Of a DNA stretch of 64,000 nt, positions 51,449-60,861 are shown in pieces. The DNA is from JBDSZL01 sp039925145 (lineage in GTDB: Bacteria; Acidobacteriota; Vicinamibacteria; Vicinamibacterales; SCN-69-37). The position numbers and the translations under genes were made by a program. The notes below the pieces were generated by a model. It was not told the DNA's origin and did no database searches. It saw only the letters and a list, made by a program, of their open reading frames with translations. The stretch covers positions 7,204-71,203 of the forward strand of contig JBDSZL010000068.1 of assembly GCA_039925145.1 (NCBI GenBank). The letters run 5' to 3'. Each line of letters starts with the position of its first letter. Position 1 is the stretch's first letter.

Positions 51449-53992
51449 GTGCGTCGTGGTGCATCCCGGGTGTCATCCCCCATCGGTCGCTGGGATCTCA
51501 ACGGTCCGGTCAGCGCTGACAACGGGCAGGCAGGTTCGCCGACAGGGATCTCGCCACGACGCGCCGATCGCTCACTCCACGATGTCGTGGCGCTCGCTCG
51601 AACAGGGTCGTGGCACGGAATCCGTCGCGTGCGTCCGCCCATCGCACATCGATCTCGCGTCAACCTGGCCGACATGATGCGTCGGCTCGAGGACGTCGGT
51701 TATCTGCCGGTCAGGCCCGCCGCACTTGCAAATCCCTCCACCTTCGCCCGCATCGCTCATCGTCATCTCGCGATCGTGACGAGTAGGGCAAGCGAGCGCG
51801 CGGCAGCGATGCAGCTGGTCCTGAGAGCCACGCAACAGAGCCCGCGGGGACATCTGCTGGTGGATGTGTCGCCCCGGCAAGCGCTGTGGGGTATCGCCCG
51901 GGAGAAGACCTGCAGTGTGAGTGCGCTGCTCGCGCGGGCGCGGCAGCTCGGATCGGAGTGCCGGTTCGATTCGGCAGACGCCATCCTGTCAGGCGTCGAG
52001 GCGTGGTTCTGGTTGCAACGGAAGAGTCCGCCCTGCGACGTCGTAGAGCAACGATTCGTCGTGGACTTCTGGCAGGGGAGATGGGACGCCTGTCGGCAGT
52101 GGGTCGCTTGCGGTCACCGGCCGCGTTCCGCGGACCAGGAGTTGCTCGTGCCCATGGCGTTGCTGGCCTGGTGGCAGCTGCAGGAGGGCGAAATCCGTGC
52201 GCTGCTCCGTCATGTGGCTGACCTCGAGCCGGGCGAGGCACAAGGCGCCGCAAGGCGACTACTCCGACTCATGCTCGTCGCCTTGCGGCCGCCACATCCG
52301 ACCGTGCGCGACGAATGCGCCAGGCTGGTCGACGGGTTGGGCCGCACGCGCGTGACGCCGGCTGACTGGCTGATGCGTGTGGCGGCTGCCGACGTCTGTC
52401 TCGCGGCCGGGTGGTCGAGCGCCGTACTGACGCTGGTGGATCAGCCAACCCACGAGGCGCGCGCATCGGCGCGCGATCAGCTACTCGCGCGCTGGGTCGT
52501 TGCCACCGTGCATGAAGACCAGGGCACGCAGGCTCGTCTACTCGCCGTGGTACATCGCTGTGGGGCGCACGCCATCAAACGTCTGGGGTCCAGGAGTCCA
52601 ACCATGCCGTGGTTACACACATTGCCGGTCCTGCTGCGGGCGGTCAACGAAGCCGAGGACGACCTTGCTGCCCTCCAGGGCGGCTGCCGATGGCTCACGC
52701 ACGACTGCAGTGCGGAGGCCGGTGCATTTCTCGATGCGTCCGACGGCTCGTTCATCGCCGGAACCGCGCAGGCGCGCCTCTCGTTCTCCGACGCCGAACG
52801 GGTCGCGGCCATCACCATCACGGGCCCGCAGGTCACGCCTCGTCCCGATGGCGTCGTGATCGCGGCTCCGGTGCGCTATGCGGGATGCCTCATTGGCGTA
52901 GCCCTCGCGTGCGGTCCTGCCGATCGCGCCGCGGCACTGACCGACGCGCTCCTCAGCCTCGCCGCGCTCTGCGGGCCCGCCCTGCGCACCAGGCTCGACA
53001 CCCTCGCGCTTCGTCGCCAGAGCCACACGCAAACGCCGGAGATTCTCGGTTGCAGCCCTGCCATGACTGCGCTGCGCGAGGCGATTGCGCGCGCCGCGGC
53101 GTCGCCGTTTCCGGTGCTCATCGAAGGGGAGAGCGGCAGCGGCAAAGAGCTCGTGGCGCGTGCCATCCATCGCCTGAGCTCCCGGCGCGATCGCCGTTTT
53201 GCCGCGCTCAACTGCGCGGCGCTGAGCGACGAACTGGCCGAGAGCGAGCTGTTCGGTCACACACGCGGCGCCTTTACAGGGGCGCTGGGGGCACGGCAGG
53301 GCATGTTCGAGGAAGCGCACTCGGGCACCCTGTTTCTCGATGAAGTCGCGGAGCTGTCCCTGCGCGCCCAGGCCAAGCTGCTTCGGGCGCTGCAGGAACG
53401 CGAAATCCGGCGTGTCGGCGAGAACGCCCCGCGTCCGGTCGACGTTCGCGTGGTGGCCGCCACGAATCGTTCGCTGCGATCCATGGTGGCCGGCTCGGAG
53501 TTCCGCGAAGATCTGCTGTTTCGCCTGGCGGTGGTCAAGCTGAAGGTGCCACCGTTGCGCGACCGGCCCGAAGACGTGCCGCTGCTGGTGCACACGTGCT
53601 GGCGCCGGGCGACGCAGGAGACGTCGACCCGCGCGACGATCGGACCAGACGCCTTGCGTCAGCTGGTGCGGCATCACTGGCCTGGCAACGTGCGCGAACT
53701 GCAGAACGTAACGGCCGCGCTCGCAGTGCTCGCGCCCACGCGCGGGCGCGTGTCGGCCCGGCATGTCGATCACGTGCTGGCCGAGAGCGACGGTGGCGCC
53801 GAAATCGCCCCAGCCTCGCTCGACGGCGCGCGAGCAGCCTGCGAACGGCGCACGGTCTCCGCGGCGCTGGCCCGGCACGCCGGCCGCCGAACGGCTGCCG
53901 CTCACGAGCTGGGCCTGTCGCGCCAGGGACTGGCCAAGGCCATCAAACGGCTTCAACTCGAAGGCAGCCCGCCTGTCGAAGGAGTTGCCTGA
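51449..53992 (+). CDS. Sigma-54-dependent transcriptional activator with long unknown N-terminal region
   Basis: 847 residues at most. The central AAA+ domain is complete: Walker A GESGSGKE (about residue 558), GAFTGA motif needed for sigma-54 contact (about 606), Walker B TLFLDEVAEL and the R-finger region FREDLLFRLAVVKLKVPPLRDRPEDV. A Fis-type helix-turn-helix ends the protein (RTAAAHELGLSRQGLAKAIK). The first 500 residues hold no receiver domain; they are Arg/Ala-rich with helical repeats and a GAF-like stretch near 440-520. The GTG at 51449 is the far-upstream choice; an ATG at 51674 is a serious alternative because the earlier part is poorly protein-like. Divergent from aroC. Targets unknown. 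Confidence 0.85.
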   Translation: MRRGASRVSSPIGRWDLNGPVSADNGQAGSPTGISPRRADRSLHDVVALARTGSWHGIRRVRPPIAHRSRVNLADMMRRLEDVGYLPVRPAALANPSTFARIAHRHLAIVTSRASERAAAMQLVLRATQQSPRGHLLVDVSPRQALWGIAREKTCSVSALLARARQLGSECRFDSADAILSGVEAWFWLQRKSPPCDVVEQRFVVDFWQGRWDACRQWVACGHRPRSADQELLVPMALLAWWQLQEGEIRALLRHVADLEPGEAQGAARRLLRLMLVALRPPHPTVRDECARLVDGLGRTRVTPADWLMRVAAADVCLAAGWSSAVLTLVDQPTHEARASARDQLLARWVVATVHEDQGTQARLLAVVHRCGAHAIKRLGSRSPTMPWLHTLPVLLRAVNEAEDDLAALQGGCRWLTHDCSAEAGAFLDASDGSFIAGTAQARLSFSDAERVAAITITGPQVTPRPDGVVIAAPVRYAGCLIGVALACGPADRAAALTDALLSLAALCGPALRTRLDTLALRRQSHTQTPEILGCSPAMTALREAIARAAASPFPVLIEGESGSGKELVARAIHRLSSRRDRRFAALNCAALSDELAESELFGHTRGAFTGALGARQGMFEEAHSGTLFLDEVAELSLRAQAKLLRALQEREIRRVGENAPRPVDVRVVAATNRSLRSMVAGSEFREDLLFRLAVVKLKVPPLRDRPEDVPLLVHTCWRRATQETSTRATIGPDALRQLVRHHWPGNVRELQNVTAALAVLAPTRGRVSARHVDHVLAESDGGAEIAPASLDGARAACERRTVSAALARHAGRRTAAAHELGLSRQGLAKAIKRLQLEGSPPVEGVA

Positions 53993-54022
53993 AGCGCGCC
54001 GACGGGAGATCATGCGCTCTCG

Positions 54023-54943
54023 ATGGGCCGCTACATCCTGCGCCGACTCGTGCTCACAATTCCCGTGCTGCTCGGTGTGGCGACTCTCGTGTTCGCGTTG
54101 ATTCACCTGGTTCCAGGCGACCCCGCTGTGGCGATGCTTGGCGAATCAGCCTCGCCGGGCGATCTGCAGGAGCTACGCGCCCGATTGGGGCTCGACCGGC
54201 CACTGCTCCTGCAGTACCGGCACTTTCTCACCGGCCTCGCCCATGCGGATCTCGGCACATCGTTCCGATACAACACGCCAGTGACGCGCGAAATCGCGCA
54301 GCGGCTCGGCCCCACGGCCACGCTGGCATCGGTCGCCATGATCGTCGCGCTCCTGTTCGCGCTGCCGCTCGGTGTCATCGGCGCGCTGTACCGGGGCAAG
54401 GCCGTAGACCACGCCGCCATGACGCTCTCGCTGGCAGGCATTGCCATGCCGAACTTCTGGCTGGGCCCGGTGCTGGCCATTGTGTTTGCCGTGCAGCTGG
54501 GTTGGCTGCCGGTGTCGGGCATCGGCACGTGGCGCCATCTGGTCTTGCCAGCACTCACGCTCGGTGCGGCGCTTTCTGCGATTACGGCGCGCATGATGCG
54601 AGCCAGTCTCGGCGACGAGCTGCGCGAGCTCTACGTGCTGGCCGCCCGCGCCCGTGGCTTGTCACGAAGCCGCGCCGTCATCGCCCACGCGCTGCGCAAC
54701 AGTCTCATTCCCGTCGTCACTATCATCGGGCTGCAGCTCGGGTCGGTGCTGACCGGCACGATCATCACCGAGACGATCTTCTCGTGGCCAGGTGTCGGCC
54801 GGCTGCTGATTCAAGCCATCAGCTTTCGCGATTATCCCCTCGTGCAGGGGTGCATTCTGCTCATCGCCGTCACCTACGTCGCCATGAACCTCATCGTCGA
54901 TCTGCTCTACGCGCTGCTCGATCCGAGGATTCGGTATCAGTGA
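54023..54943 (+). CDS. Peptide/oligopeptide ABC transporter permease (DppB-like)
   Basis: 306 residues with six membrane segments. N-terminal YILRRLVLTIPVLLGVATLV and LVPGDPA are typical for DppB/OppB, and the EAA loop reads EEL(Y)VLAARARGLSRSRAVIAH followed by ALRNSLIPVVTIIG. It forms a pore with the next gene's product (4-base overlap). No substrate-binding protein or ATPase lies within the window next to it, so the transporter set is incomplete here or its partners are elsewhere. Confidence 0.92.
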   Translation: MGRYILRRLVLTIPVLLGVATLVFALIHLVPGDPAVAMLGESASPGDLQELRARLGLDRPLLLQYRHFLTGLAHADLGTSFRYNTPVTREIAQRLGPTATLASVAMIVALLFALPLGVIGALYRGKAVDHAAMTLSLAGIAMPNFWLGPVLAIVFAVQLGWLPVSGIGTWRHLVLPALTLGAALSAITARMMRASLGDELRELYVLAARARGLSRSRAVIAHALRNSLIPVVTIIGLQLGSVLTGTIITETIFSWPGVGRLLIQAISFRDYPLVQGCILLIAVTYVAMNLIVDLLYALLDPRIRYQ

Positions 54944-55737
54944 TTCGAAAGGCGGCGATGGCGATCGTGGGCGCGGCGGTGTTGGCCGCGGTCGTTGGCC
55001 CTTGGCTGGTGCCGTTCGATCCGGTTGCGCAGGACCTGCCACAGCGGCTTGTGGGCCCCACCACCAGACACCTGCTCGGGCTGGATGAGCTGGGCCGCGA
55101 CGTGCTCGCGAGGCTGCTGGCGGGTGGGCGCATTTCGTTGCTCGTCGGCTTGGCGGTCGTGTCGATCTCGGCCAGCATCGGCACGACAGTGGGCGCTGTT
55201 GCTGGCTACGCGGGCGGTTGGGTGGACGAGATCACCGGCCGCCTGATGGACGTGCTGCTGGCCTTTCCCGGAATCCTCCTCGCCATCGCGCTCGTCGCCG
55301 TGTTGGGGCCGAGCCTCGGTAACGTGGTGCTGGCGCTCGCCTCCATCGGTTGGGTGGGTTACGCGCGGCTCGTGCGTGGACAGGTACTGAAGGTGAGGGA
55401 GCTCGAGTACGTGCAGGCGGCACGCGCCCTCGGCGCGCCGACGTGGCGCGTTCTGCTGCTGCACGTCGTTCCGGCGACTCTGTCGGCCGTGGTCGTACAG
55501 GCCACGCTCGGAATGGCCGGTGCGATCATCGCAGAAGCGTCGTTGAGTTTCCTCGGGCTCGGCGTGCAGCCGCCGACTCCCAGCTGGGGCACCATGCTCG
55601 ACGCCGGTCGATCTCACCTGTTCGACGCGCCGCATCTCACCATGTTTCCCGGCCTGGCCATCGCGACGATGGTGCTGGGGTTCAATATTGCGGGGGAGGC
55701 GCTGCGCGATTTTCTGGATCCGCGATCTAGTGGATGA
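54940..55737 (+). CDS. Peptide/oligopeptide ABC transporter permease (DppC-like)
   Basis: 265 residues starting at a GTG in a GTGA overlap with the partner gene. Features of DppC: HLLGLDELGRDVLARLLAGG, EYVQAARALGAPTWRVLLLH (EAA loop), SFLGLGVQPPTPSWG and the C-terminal NIAGEALRDFLDPR. It ends overlapping the TPR gene on the other strand by 11 bases. Only the two permeases are found, without ATPases or binding protein. Confidence 0.92.
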   Translation: MIRKAAMAIVGAAVLAAVVGPWLVPFDPVAQDLPQRLVGPTTRHLLGLDELGRDVLARLLAGGRISLLVGLAVVSISASIGTTVGAVAGYAGGWVDEITGRLMDVLLAFPGILLAIALVAVLGPSLGNVVLALASIGWVGYARLVRGQVLKVRELEYVQAARALGAPTWRVLLLHVVPATLSAVVVQATLGMAGAIIAEASLSFLGLGVQPPTPSWGTMLDAGRSHLFDAPHLTMFPGLAIATMVLGFNIAGEALRDFLDPRSSG

Positions 55738-57112
55738 TGCGGGCCAGTCGACGCAGATCCGTGTTGTGCCCGTCGCGGGCGAGGGCTCGACCCAAGGCCG
55801 AGCGAGCGCCTGGCAAATCGCCGCTACGCCATCGCGCCCGGGCCAGCAAACCCAAGGTCACCGCATCGTCGTAACCCGACGCCACCGCCGTCGTCAGGGC
55901 GTCGATCGACGTGTGCCAGTCGCCGGCGGCCAGCGCGAGCGCGCCGATCCGCCGGCCCCGAGCCGTGCGCGCGTTCACGGAGCTCGTGTCGCCCTCGAGG
56001 GCGTCGAGTTTTTGCAGGGCGTCGCACGCGATCGCCGGGTGCGATTGGCGCTCGGCCGCGTCCGCGAGAAACGCGAACGCTTCCGGATCGACAGGGGACG
56101 TGGCGATGGCGTCGAGCAGAAGCCGCTCGGCGCCCGCGGCATCACCCGTGAGATAGAGGGCTCGGGCGAACAACGCCACGCCCTCACTTCGCGGAGCGGT
56201 GCCTCCGAGCGCCTTCTCGAGCGTCGCGAGCGCGCGCGCGGCGGGGGCGTGGGCACCCGTCAGCTCCGCGTCAGCCAGGTAGATTCTGCCGAGCGCCAGC
56301 GCGACCCGCGAGTCGTCTGGCGCCACGCCCTGAGCTCGCGCAAGACTCGTGAGGGCCTCGTTCAGTCGCCCGCCCCGCACATCGGCCAGGGCGAGTGTCA
56401 CTTGTCGTCCTGGCTGCTGGTCGGCATCGGCCAACGCAGCCAGCTGCACCCGCTCGTCGGCGGCCCGGCCCTGCGACCGGTACAGGTCCGCCAGCTCTTC
56501 TCGGGCTGCGAGCAGCTGCGGCGCCAAACGGACCGCGCGTTCGAGCGAGGCGATCGACTCGTCGAAGTCCCGCGTATCCCGGGAGACCAGACCCAGAAGG
56601 TAGTGCGCCTCAGGGAACGCGTCGTTGCGGGCGAGTGCCAGCCGCAGCGGCTCCCGGGCGGCAGCCGGAGCGCCGGCCCGGTACCGCGCCAGCGCCAGGG
56701 CATAGAGCACGGTGGGATCGGAGTCGTGCAGGCGGTCCGACGCCAGCGCGTACCATTCGGCGGCGGCAGCCGCATCTCCGCGGCGATCGTAGAGGTGCCC
56801 GAGCGCCTCGGGCGGCTGCGGCGCGTCCGGGGCCAGTCGCCAGGCTTCCTCGAGATCGCGAATCGCGTTCTCGTCCTGGCTCTGATCGGCGTAGGCTTCA
56901 CCGCGGCGGTAGAGTGCCACCATCGAATCGGGACGCAGCGCCAGCGCACCGCTGAAAGCCTCGATGGCCACATAGCTGCGGCGGTTCAGGAGCGCCACTT
57001 CGCCCTCGGCCAGCAGGCTGCGGTATCTGGTGTCCTGGTTCAGCCGCTCGATCAGCATGACGCCAGCGACGAGCAGGCAGATGCAGCCCCCGATGATGAG
57101 GGTTCGCTTCAA
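55727..57112 (-). CDS. Membrane-anchored tetratricopeptide repeat protein
   Basis: 461 residues: a hydrophobic N-terminal helix (LIIGGCICLLVAGVMLI) without a lipobox of standard form, then about ten TPR or TPR-like repeats (AIEAFSGALALRPDSMVALY, AIRDLEEAWRLAPDAPQPPE, SIASLERAVRLAPQLLAARE and so on). The whole length is repeats, so it is a protein-protein scaffold facing the periplasm. No catalytic residues are visible. It diverges from the ECF sigma gene. Confidence 0.85.
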   Translation of the reverse strand: MKRTLIIGGCICLLVAGVMLIERLNQDTRYRSLLAEGEVALLNRRSYVAIEAFSGALALRPDSMVALYRRGEAYADQSQDENAIRDLEEAWRLAPDAPQPPEALGHLYDRRGDAAAAAEWYALASDRLHDSDPTVLYALALARYRAGAPAAAREPLRLALARNDAFPEAHYLLGLVSRDTRDFDESIASLERAVRLAPQLLAAREELADLYRSQGRAADERVQLAALADADQQPGRQVTLALADVRGGRLNEALTSLARAQGVAPDDSRVALALGRIYLADAELTGAHAPAARALATLEKALGGTAPRSEGVALFARALYLTGDAAGAERLLLDAIATSPVDPEAFAFLADAAERQSHPAIACDALQKLDALEGDTSSVNARTARGRRIGALALAAGDWHTSIDALTTAVASGYDDAVTLGLLARARWRSGDLPGARSALGRALARDGHNTDLRRLARIIH

Positions 57113-57130
57113 CGCGGATATCTTACGCCC

Positions 57131-57158
57131 GGAACCTCTGAGCCGAACTGGGGTCTAA
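57131..57158 (+). promoter_or_regulatory. ECF (sigma-E-type) promoter of the sigma/anti-sigma pair
   Basis: GGAACCT at 57131-57137 and GTCTAA at 57153-57158 are separated by 15 bases. This is close to the sigma-E consensus GGAACTT-N15-GTCTAA in both parts and spacing. It points to the ECF sigma gene 75 bases downstream, which suggests autoregulation. The divergent TPR gene starts on the other side. Confidence 0.7.
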
Positions 57159-57233
57159 CCTGACAGCGACCGCTCCACCTCGGGCGGCCGAGCTGCAGCT
57201 CCGGTGACGCAGGGGCGAGGGGGCGGTGCTACG

Positions 57234-57851
57234 ATGTCGCAGGGAACCTTCGTGAAACCTGTCCGAGTCGCCACCTGGTCGGAGGCGGGCAGTGCCGATT
57301 GGGCGCTGGCCCAGCAGTGTGCGGCCGGGGACGAAGCGGCATGCACGCGGCTGGTTGGCGATTACCAGCGGATGGTCTATCACCTCGCGCTCCATCTCCT
57401 CGGCGACGCCCAGGAAGCGCTTGACCTCTCACAGGAAGTCTTTCTCCGCGTGTTTCGGACCCTGCCGCAGTTCCGCGGTCAAGCCTCGCTCCGGACCTGG
57501 ATCTATCGCATCGTCGTCACACAAGCGTCAAATCGGAAGCGATGGTGGCGTCGCCGCCGGCAATCGCAACAGGTGGCGCTCGAGGAGCATGTGGCGCTGC
57601 ACGGAGAGCTGCGCGAGTCGCGGCAGGCATCGATGCCCGATCGAGTCCTGCAGCAGGTCGAAACCGCCGGACGTGTGCACGCCGCGCTCGACACATTGCC
57701 GTTCGAGCAGCGCGTGGCCATTGTGCTCCGCGAGATCGACGGACTCAGTTACGAAGAGATTGCCGAATCCCTTGGCGTGGCCGTCGGCACCGTCAAGTCG
57801 CGGCTGGGCCGCGCCCGTCTTGCCCTGCGTGCTGTGTTGGGTGCCTCATGA
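57234..57851 (+). CDS. ECF RNA polymerase sigma factor, RpoE-like
   Basis: About 205 residues from the ATG at 57234. Region 2 is seen in RLVGDYQRMVYHLALHLLGD, AQEALDLSQEVFLRVFRTLP and ASLRTWIYRIVVTQASN; region 4 in LDTLPFEQRVAIVLREIDGL and SYEEIAESLGVAVGTVKSRL. A highly basic linker (RKRWWRRRRQSQ) lies between. No region 1.1 or 3. It overlaps the anti-sigma gene by 4 bases, the usual arrangement. The upstream promoter matches the sigma-E consensus, supporting self-regulated envelope-stress control. Confidence 0.93.
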   Translation: MSQGTFVKPVRVATWSEAGSADWALAQQCAAGDEAACTRLVGDYQRMVYHLALHLLGDAQEALDLSQEVFLRVFRTLPQFRGQASLRTWIYRIVVTQASNRKRWWRRRRQSQQVALEEHVALHGELRESRQASMPDRVLQQVETAGRVHAALDTLPFEQRVAIVLREIDGLSYEEIAESLGVAVGTVKSRLGRARLALRAVLGAS

Positions 57852-58639
57852 GCAGCTGTCTCGACCTGCGGCACGAGCTCGGCCCGTTCGTCGACGGCGA
57901 GTTGCGCGGCGCCGAGATGCTGATGGTCTCTCAGCACCTCAGCTTGTGCGACGAATGCACGCGCGAGATACGCCTGATCGTGGAAACCGGTGAGTCGCTC
58001 CGCGCCTGCGAGAGGCAGGTCGGCGCCATCGATCTGCAGGGCCTCGCCTCAAACGTCCTGAGCCGCCGCCGCGCCGAATCGGAGATGTCCTGGCGGGCAT
58101 TGGCCGGCCGCGTCTTCGAAGACTGGCACTACACGATCGTCGGCGCAGGTTCGCTCGCCGCGACATTCGTATCGACCTTGCTCGTATCCCTGTTGCTCGC
58201 GTTCGGCCCCGCGCCGGAACGGCAAGATTCGCTGGCCGCGCTGATTTCGAATCTCGGCGCGTCGACCGGCAGCTTCTACGTGCTGGGCACGCCTGCGGGC
58301 GAAAAGAACGACGCCGTGGTGCTGCAGGTCGCAAATGGCTGGCCCGCCACCGCCACGGCCGATGCCGGCATGATCTTCCCCGTAGACTACCGGGCGCAGA
58401 CCGAGGCCGAGCTGGTGCGCGAGCTGGTCGAGGCCGTGACGCACAACGGCCGCGTCCTCACGCTCGACGGTATGAGACTGGCCGATCGATTGAAGGTCGA
58501 AGCCCTGCTCGACGACATCACACGGCTGCGGGCTCTCCCGCCCGTGAGTCTGGCGCTGACGCGTCAGACGATGGACGTCCACGAGCTGAGGCTCGTGACC
58601 AGCATTGGCGTGAGTGCCCGATCGCTGGCCTGGCCCTGA
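57848..58639 (+). CDS. Anti-sigma factor with zinc-finger motif and membrane anchor
   Basis: 263 residues starting in an ATGA overlap. The zinc-binding anti-sigma motif is H30-x3-C34-x2-C37 (HLSLCDEC). A single membrane segment lies near residues 98-120 (IVGAGSLAATFVSTLLVSLL), and a periplasmic domain of about 140 residues follows. That domain has no recognised family. The protein likely holds the sigma factor until a signal triggers release. It is the last gene of the pair; the next gene is on the other strand. Confidence 0.88.
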   Translation: MSSCLDLRHELGPFVDGELRGAEMLMVSQHLSLCDECTREIRLIVETGESLRACERQVGAIDLQGLASNVLSRRRAESEMSWRALAGRVFEDWHYTIVGAGSLAATFVSTLLVSLLLAFGPAPERQDSLAALISNLGASTGSFYVLGTPAGEKNDAVVLQVANGWPATATADAGMIFPVDYRAQTEAELVRELVEAVTHNGRVLTLDGMRLADRLKVEALLDDITRLRALPPVSLALTRQTMDVHELRLVTSIGVSARSLAWP

Positions 58640-58662
58640 CGCCTCTGGCCCCGACGCAGGTC

Positions 58663-60849
58663 TCAGCGCGCCACGGCGGGCTGGGAAATCACATTCAGCA
58701 GCAGGTCGGTGGCGCGGATCACGATTAGATTGATGTCAGTCTCGCTGGCGAGCGAAATCTCATACCGTTCGTCCGGGGAGTCGGCCAGTCCATCCACCGG
58801 GTAGATCATCTGCCAGGCGCCGCCGCCGACCGAGTACTCCACCTTCTGAATCGGGCTCCTGCCGTCGTGTACGCGCAGGATCAGGCGCACCGACGTGCCC
58901 TGGCGCGTCGTCTCGACGGTGACCGACGGTGGCGTGTTGTCCACACTCACGGGGTCGCTTTCACGGTCGCCGTCGAGGGCCCGGTCGCCGGCATTCGATG
59001 GCGCATCCGAGGCGCGAACGCGCAGGACGTACCGCCCGTCTGGTACCGTCGTCGTATCCCACACGAAGATCCCGTCTGAGAGCCCCGCCTTCAGGTCCCG
59101 CCACGTCTGTTCGCCCTCGCGTCGGTACTGCAGTGCGTAGGTCAGCCGATCGTTGTCGTCATCGTCGCCCTTCCAGGTGATCGTCTGGAGTCCCTTCTGG
59201 AACATGCGGCGCCCAGGCGTGGGTGTGGTGGCCGCGGTGTCGCCGCCGGGGGGGCGACGCGAGTCGGCGGTGGCGTCGTCGAGACCGGCAATGGCCGAGT
59301 CGTCGTTCACGAACGGGCGCTGAAACACGACCCCCGGAGGGTGAATCGTGATCGAGCTGATGGACGGGCGGCTGTTACGAGGCAGGTAGGCGACGGTGAC
59401 GGCGGTGAGCTGCGCGGGAGCGACGCCGGTTTGAGACGTGAACTGCGCGCGCCATTGGAGGAAGCGGCCGGCGGGGCTCGTGATCAACTCGCCCTCGCGC
59501 TTCTCGTAGGGCGCGGACCATTCGCTCCAGGAATCGTCGGGGTGCTCGGTGTTACCCGACCGCGTGGAGAGTGTGACAGGCCCCGTGGCCTCCCATCGCA
59601 CGAGGCCCCACGTTGCGACGCTCTTCGTGTCGCGAACGCTCGACACGTAGCGTGCCGGGGTCTGAACGCCAGAGCCGACTGCCACAATCCGTCCAGGGTT
59701 GGCCGTGGCGAATGCCGAGAGCGGAGCGGCGCGCGCGCCAGAGACGAAGCGCGTGACCTGTCGCGCGTCTACTCCAGTCAGCAGGTAGACGTCGAGGCTG
59801 CGATCGATCTTGTACAGCCTGCCGTCGGCTCCCGTCGCGACCAGCACGCCGCCGTCGTTCTGGGCCGAAATGTCATAGACGACATCGCCTGACGCCCAGA
59901 TGTCCTCCCAGGTCCCGTTCGGGTCGATTCGATACACCACGGATCGACGCGGACCGGCGGTCGACGACGAGGACGCGGCTGCGCTGGACGGGCTGCTCGA
60001 TGAGGCGCCTCGACCCGTCGGAGCCGGCGGCGCGAGCGCGATCGAAATCGAGGCGGTTTCACCCCCGCTCGACGTCGCTGCGCTGTCGTCACCCCGCGCG
60101 ACAGCCGCCGCAAAGACCACCCCGTTCTGGTCCGAGCTGATTGCGCGCAGCTCCGCCATGCCACTGTCGAGCACGACGAAGGGGCGATCGGCCGGATCGA
60201 ATCGATACAAACGGCCCGGCGAGTCTGTGCCGGCCATCATGCGGCCGGCGGCATCGGTTGCGAGCGAGACCACATGTGACGCCGGTGGACGATAGACGAC
60301 CTGACTGGTACCGTCGGGTGCCACGCGGTACAGCACGGCGGGATTGCCGGCCCCGACCCAGAGTCTGCCCGAAGGATCGATGGCGAGCGCCCAGATGTAT
60401 TTCTCTTCAGGATCGAAGAAAACGCGAGGCGTCGCGGTGCCGTCGATGACGTAGACCTTCCCGTCCGGAGAGGTGGCGGCGTAGACACGCGCGCCCGTTG
60501 TCGCCAGGGCGAAGACATTGGTCTCCTCCGTGTCGAGCACCGTCTCCTCGGGTTGTCCCGCCCGCACGCGGATGACGCGGCCGTCACCGCCAGTCCCGGC
60601 CCAGAGGGTGCCGTCGGCGGCCTGCGCCAAGCTCCAGATCTGAGAGGGGGTGGACGTGAGGCGATTCGTCAGCTGAGGACCGGCCGTGATGACGCCACTC
60701 AGCGTGACGTACACGCCATCGGACGTGCCCTTCAGAAAATCTGCTGCCGTCGCGACGGTCCAGAACGTGGGACCTGATGCCAGCAGAATCGTAGAAGACA
60801 GCGCCGCAAAGATAGCGGCGGGCACCAGCAAGAGACGGGGAAGTGACAT
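58663..60849 (-). CDS. Secreted beta-propeller and Fn3-like protein
   Basis: 728 residues, signal peptide at the start. Residues about 65-385 hold repeated strands typical of a beta-propeller (SQIWSLAQAADGTLWAGTGG, DGRVIRVRAG, NVFALATTGARVYAATSPDG, KYIWALAIDPSGRLWVGAGN, HVVSLATDAAGRMMAGTDSP) with a Ser/Ala-rich insert. The later part has Fn3-like or jelly-roll strands (TLSTRSGNTEHPDDSWSEWS, ITWKGDDDDNDRLTYALQYR, GRYVLRVRASDAPSN). It is the second gene of a pair with the S55-type protein 12 bases upstream. The role is unknown; a surface or periplasmic binding function is likely. Confidence 0.8.
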   Translation of the reverse strand: MSLPRLLLVPAAIFAALSSTILLASGPTFWTVATAADFLKGTSDGVYVTLSGVITAGPQLTNRLTSTPSQIWSLAQAADGTLWAGTGGDGRVIRVRAGQPEETVLDTEETNVFALATTGARVYAATSPDGKVYVIDGTATPRVFFDPEEKYIWALAIDPSGRLWVGAGNPAVLYRVAPDGTSQVVYRPPASHVVSLATDAAGRMMAGTDSPGRLYRFDPADRPFVVLDSGMAELRAISSDQNGVVFAAAVARGDDSAATSSGGETASISIALAPPAPTGRGASSSSPSSAAASSSSTAGPRRSVVYRIDPNGTWEDIWASGDVVYDISAQNDGGVLVATGADGRLYKIDRSLDVYLLTGVDARQVTRFVSGARAAPLSAFATANPGRIVAVGSGVQTPARYVSSVRDTKSVATWGLVRWEATGPVTLSTRSGNTEHPDDSWSEWSAPYEKREGELITSPAGRFLQWRAQFTSQTGVAPAQLTAVTVAYLPRNSRPSISSITIHPPGVVFQRPFVNDDSAIAGLDDATADSRRPPGGDTAATTPTPGRRMFQKGLQTITWKGDDDDNDRLTYALQYRREGEQTWRDLKAGLSDGIFVWDTTTVPDGRYVLRVRASDAPSNAGDRALDGDRESDPVSVDNTPPSVTVETTRQGTSVRLILRVHDGRSPIQKVEYSVGGGAWQMIYPVDGLADSPDERYEISLASETDINLIVIRATDLLLNVISQPAVAR

Positions 60850-60861
60850 GCGGTATGGGGT

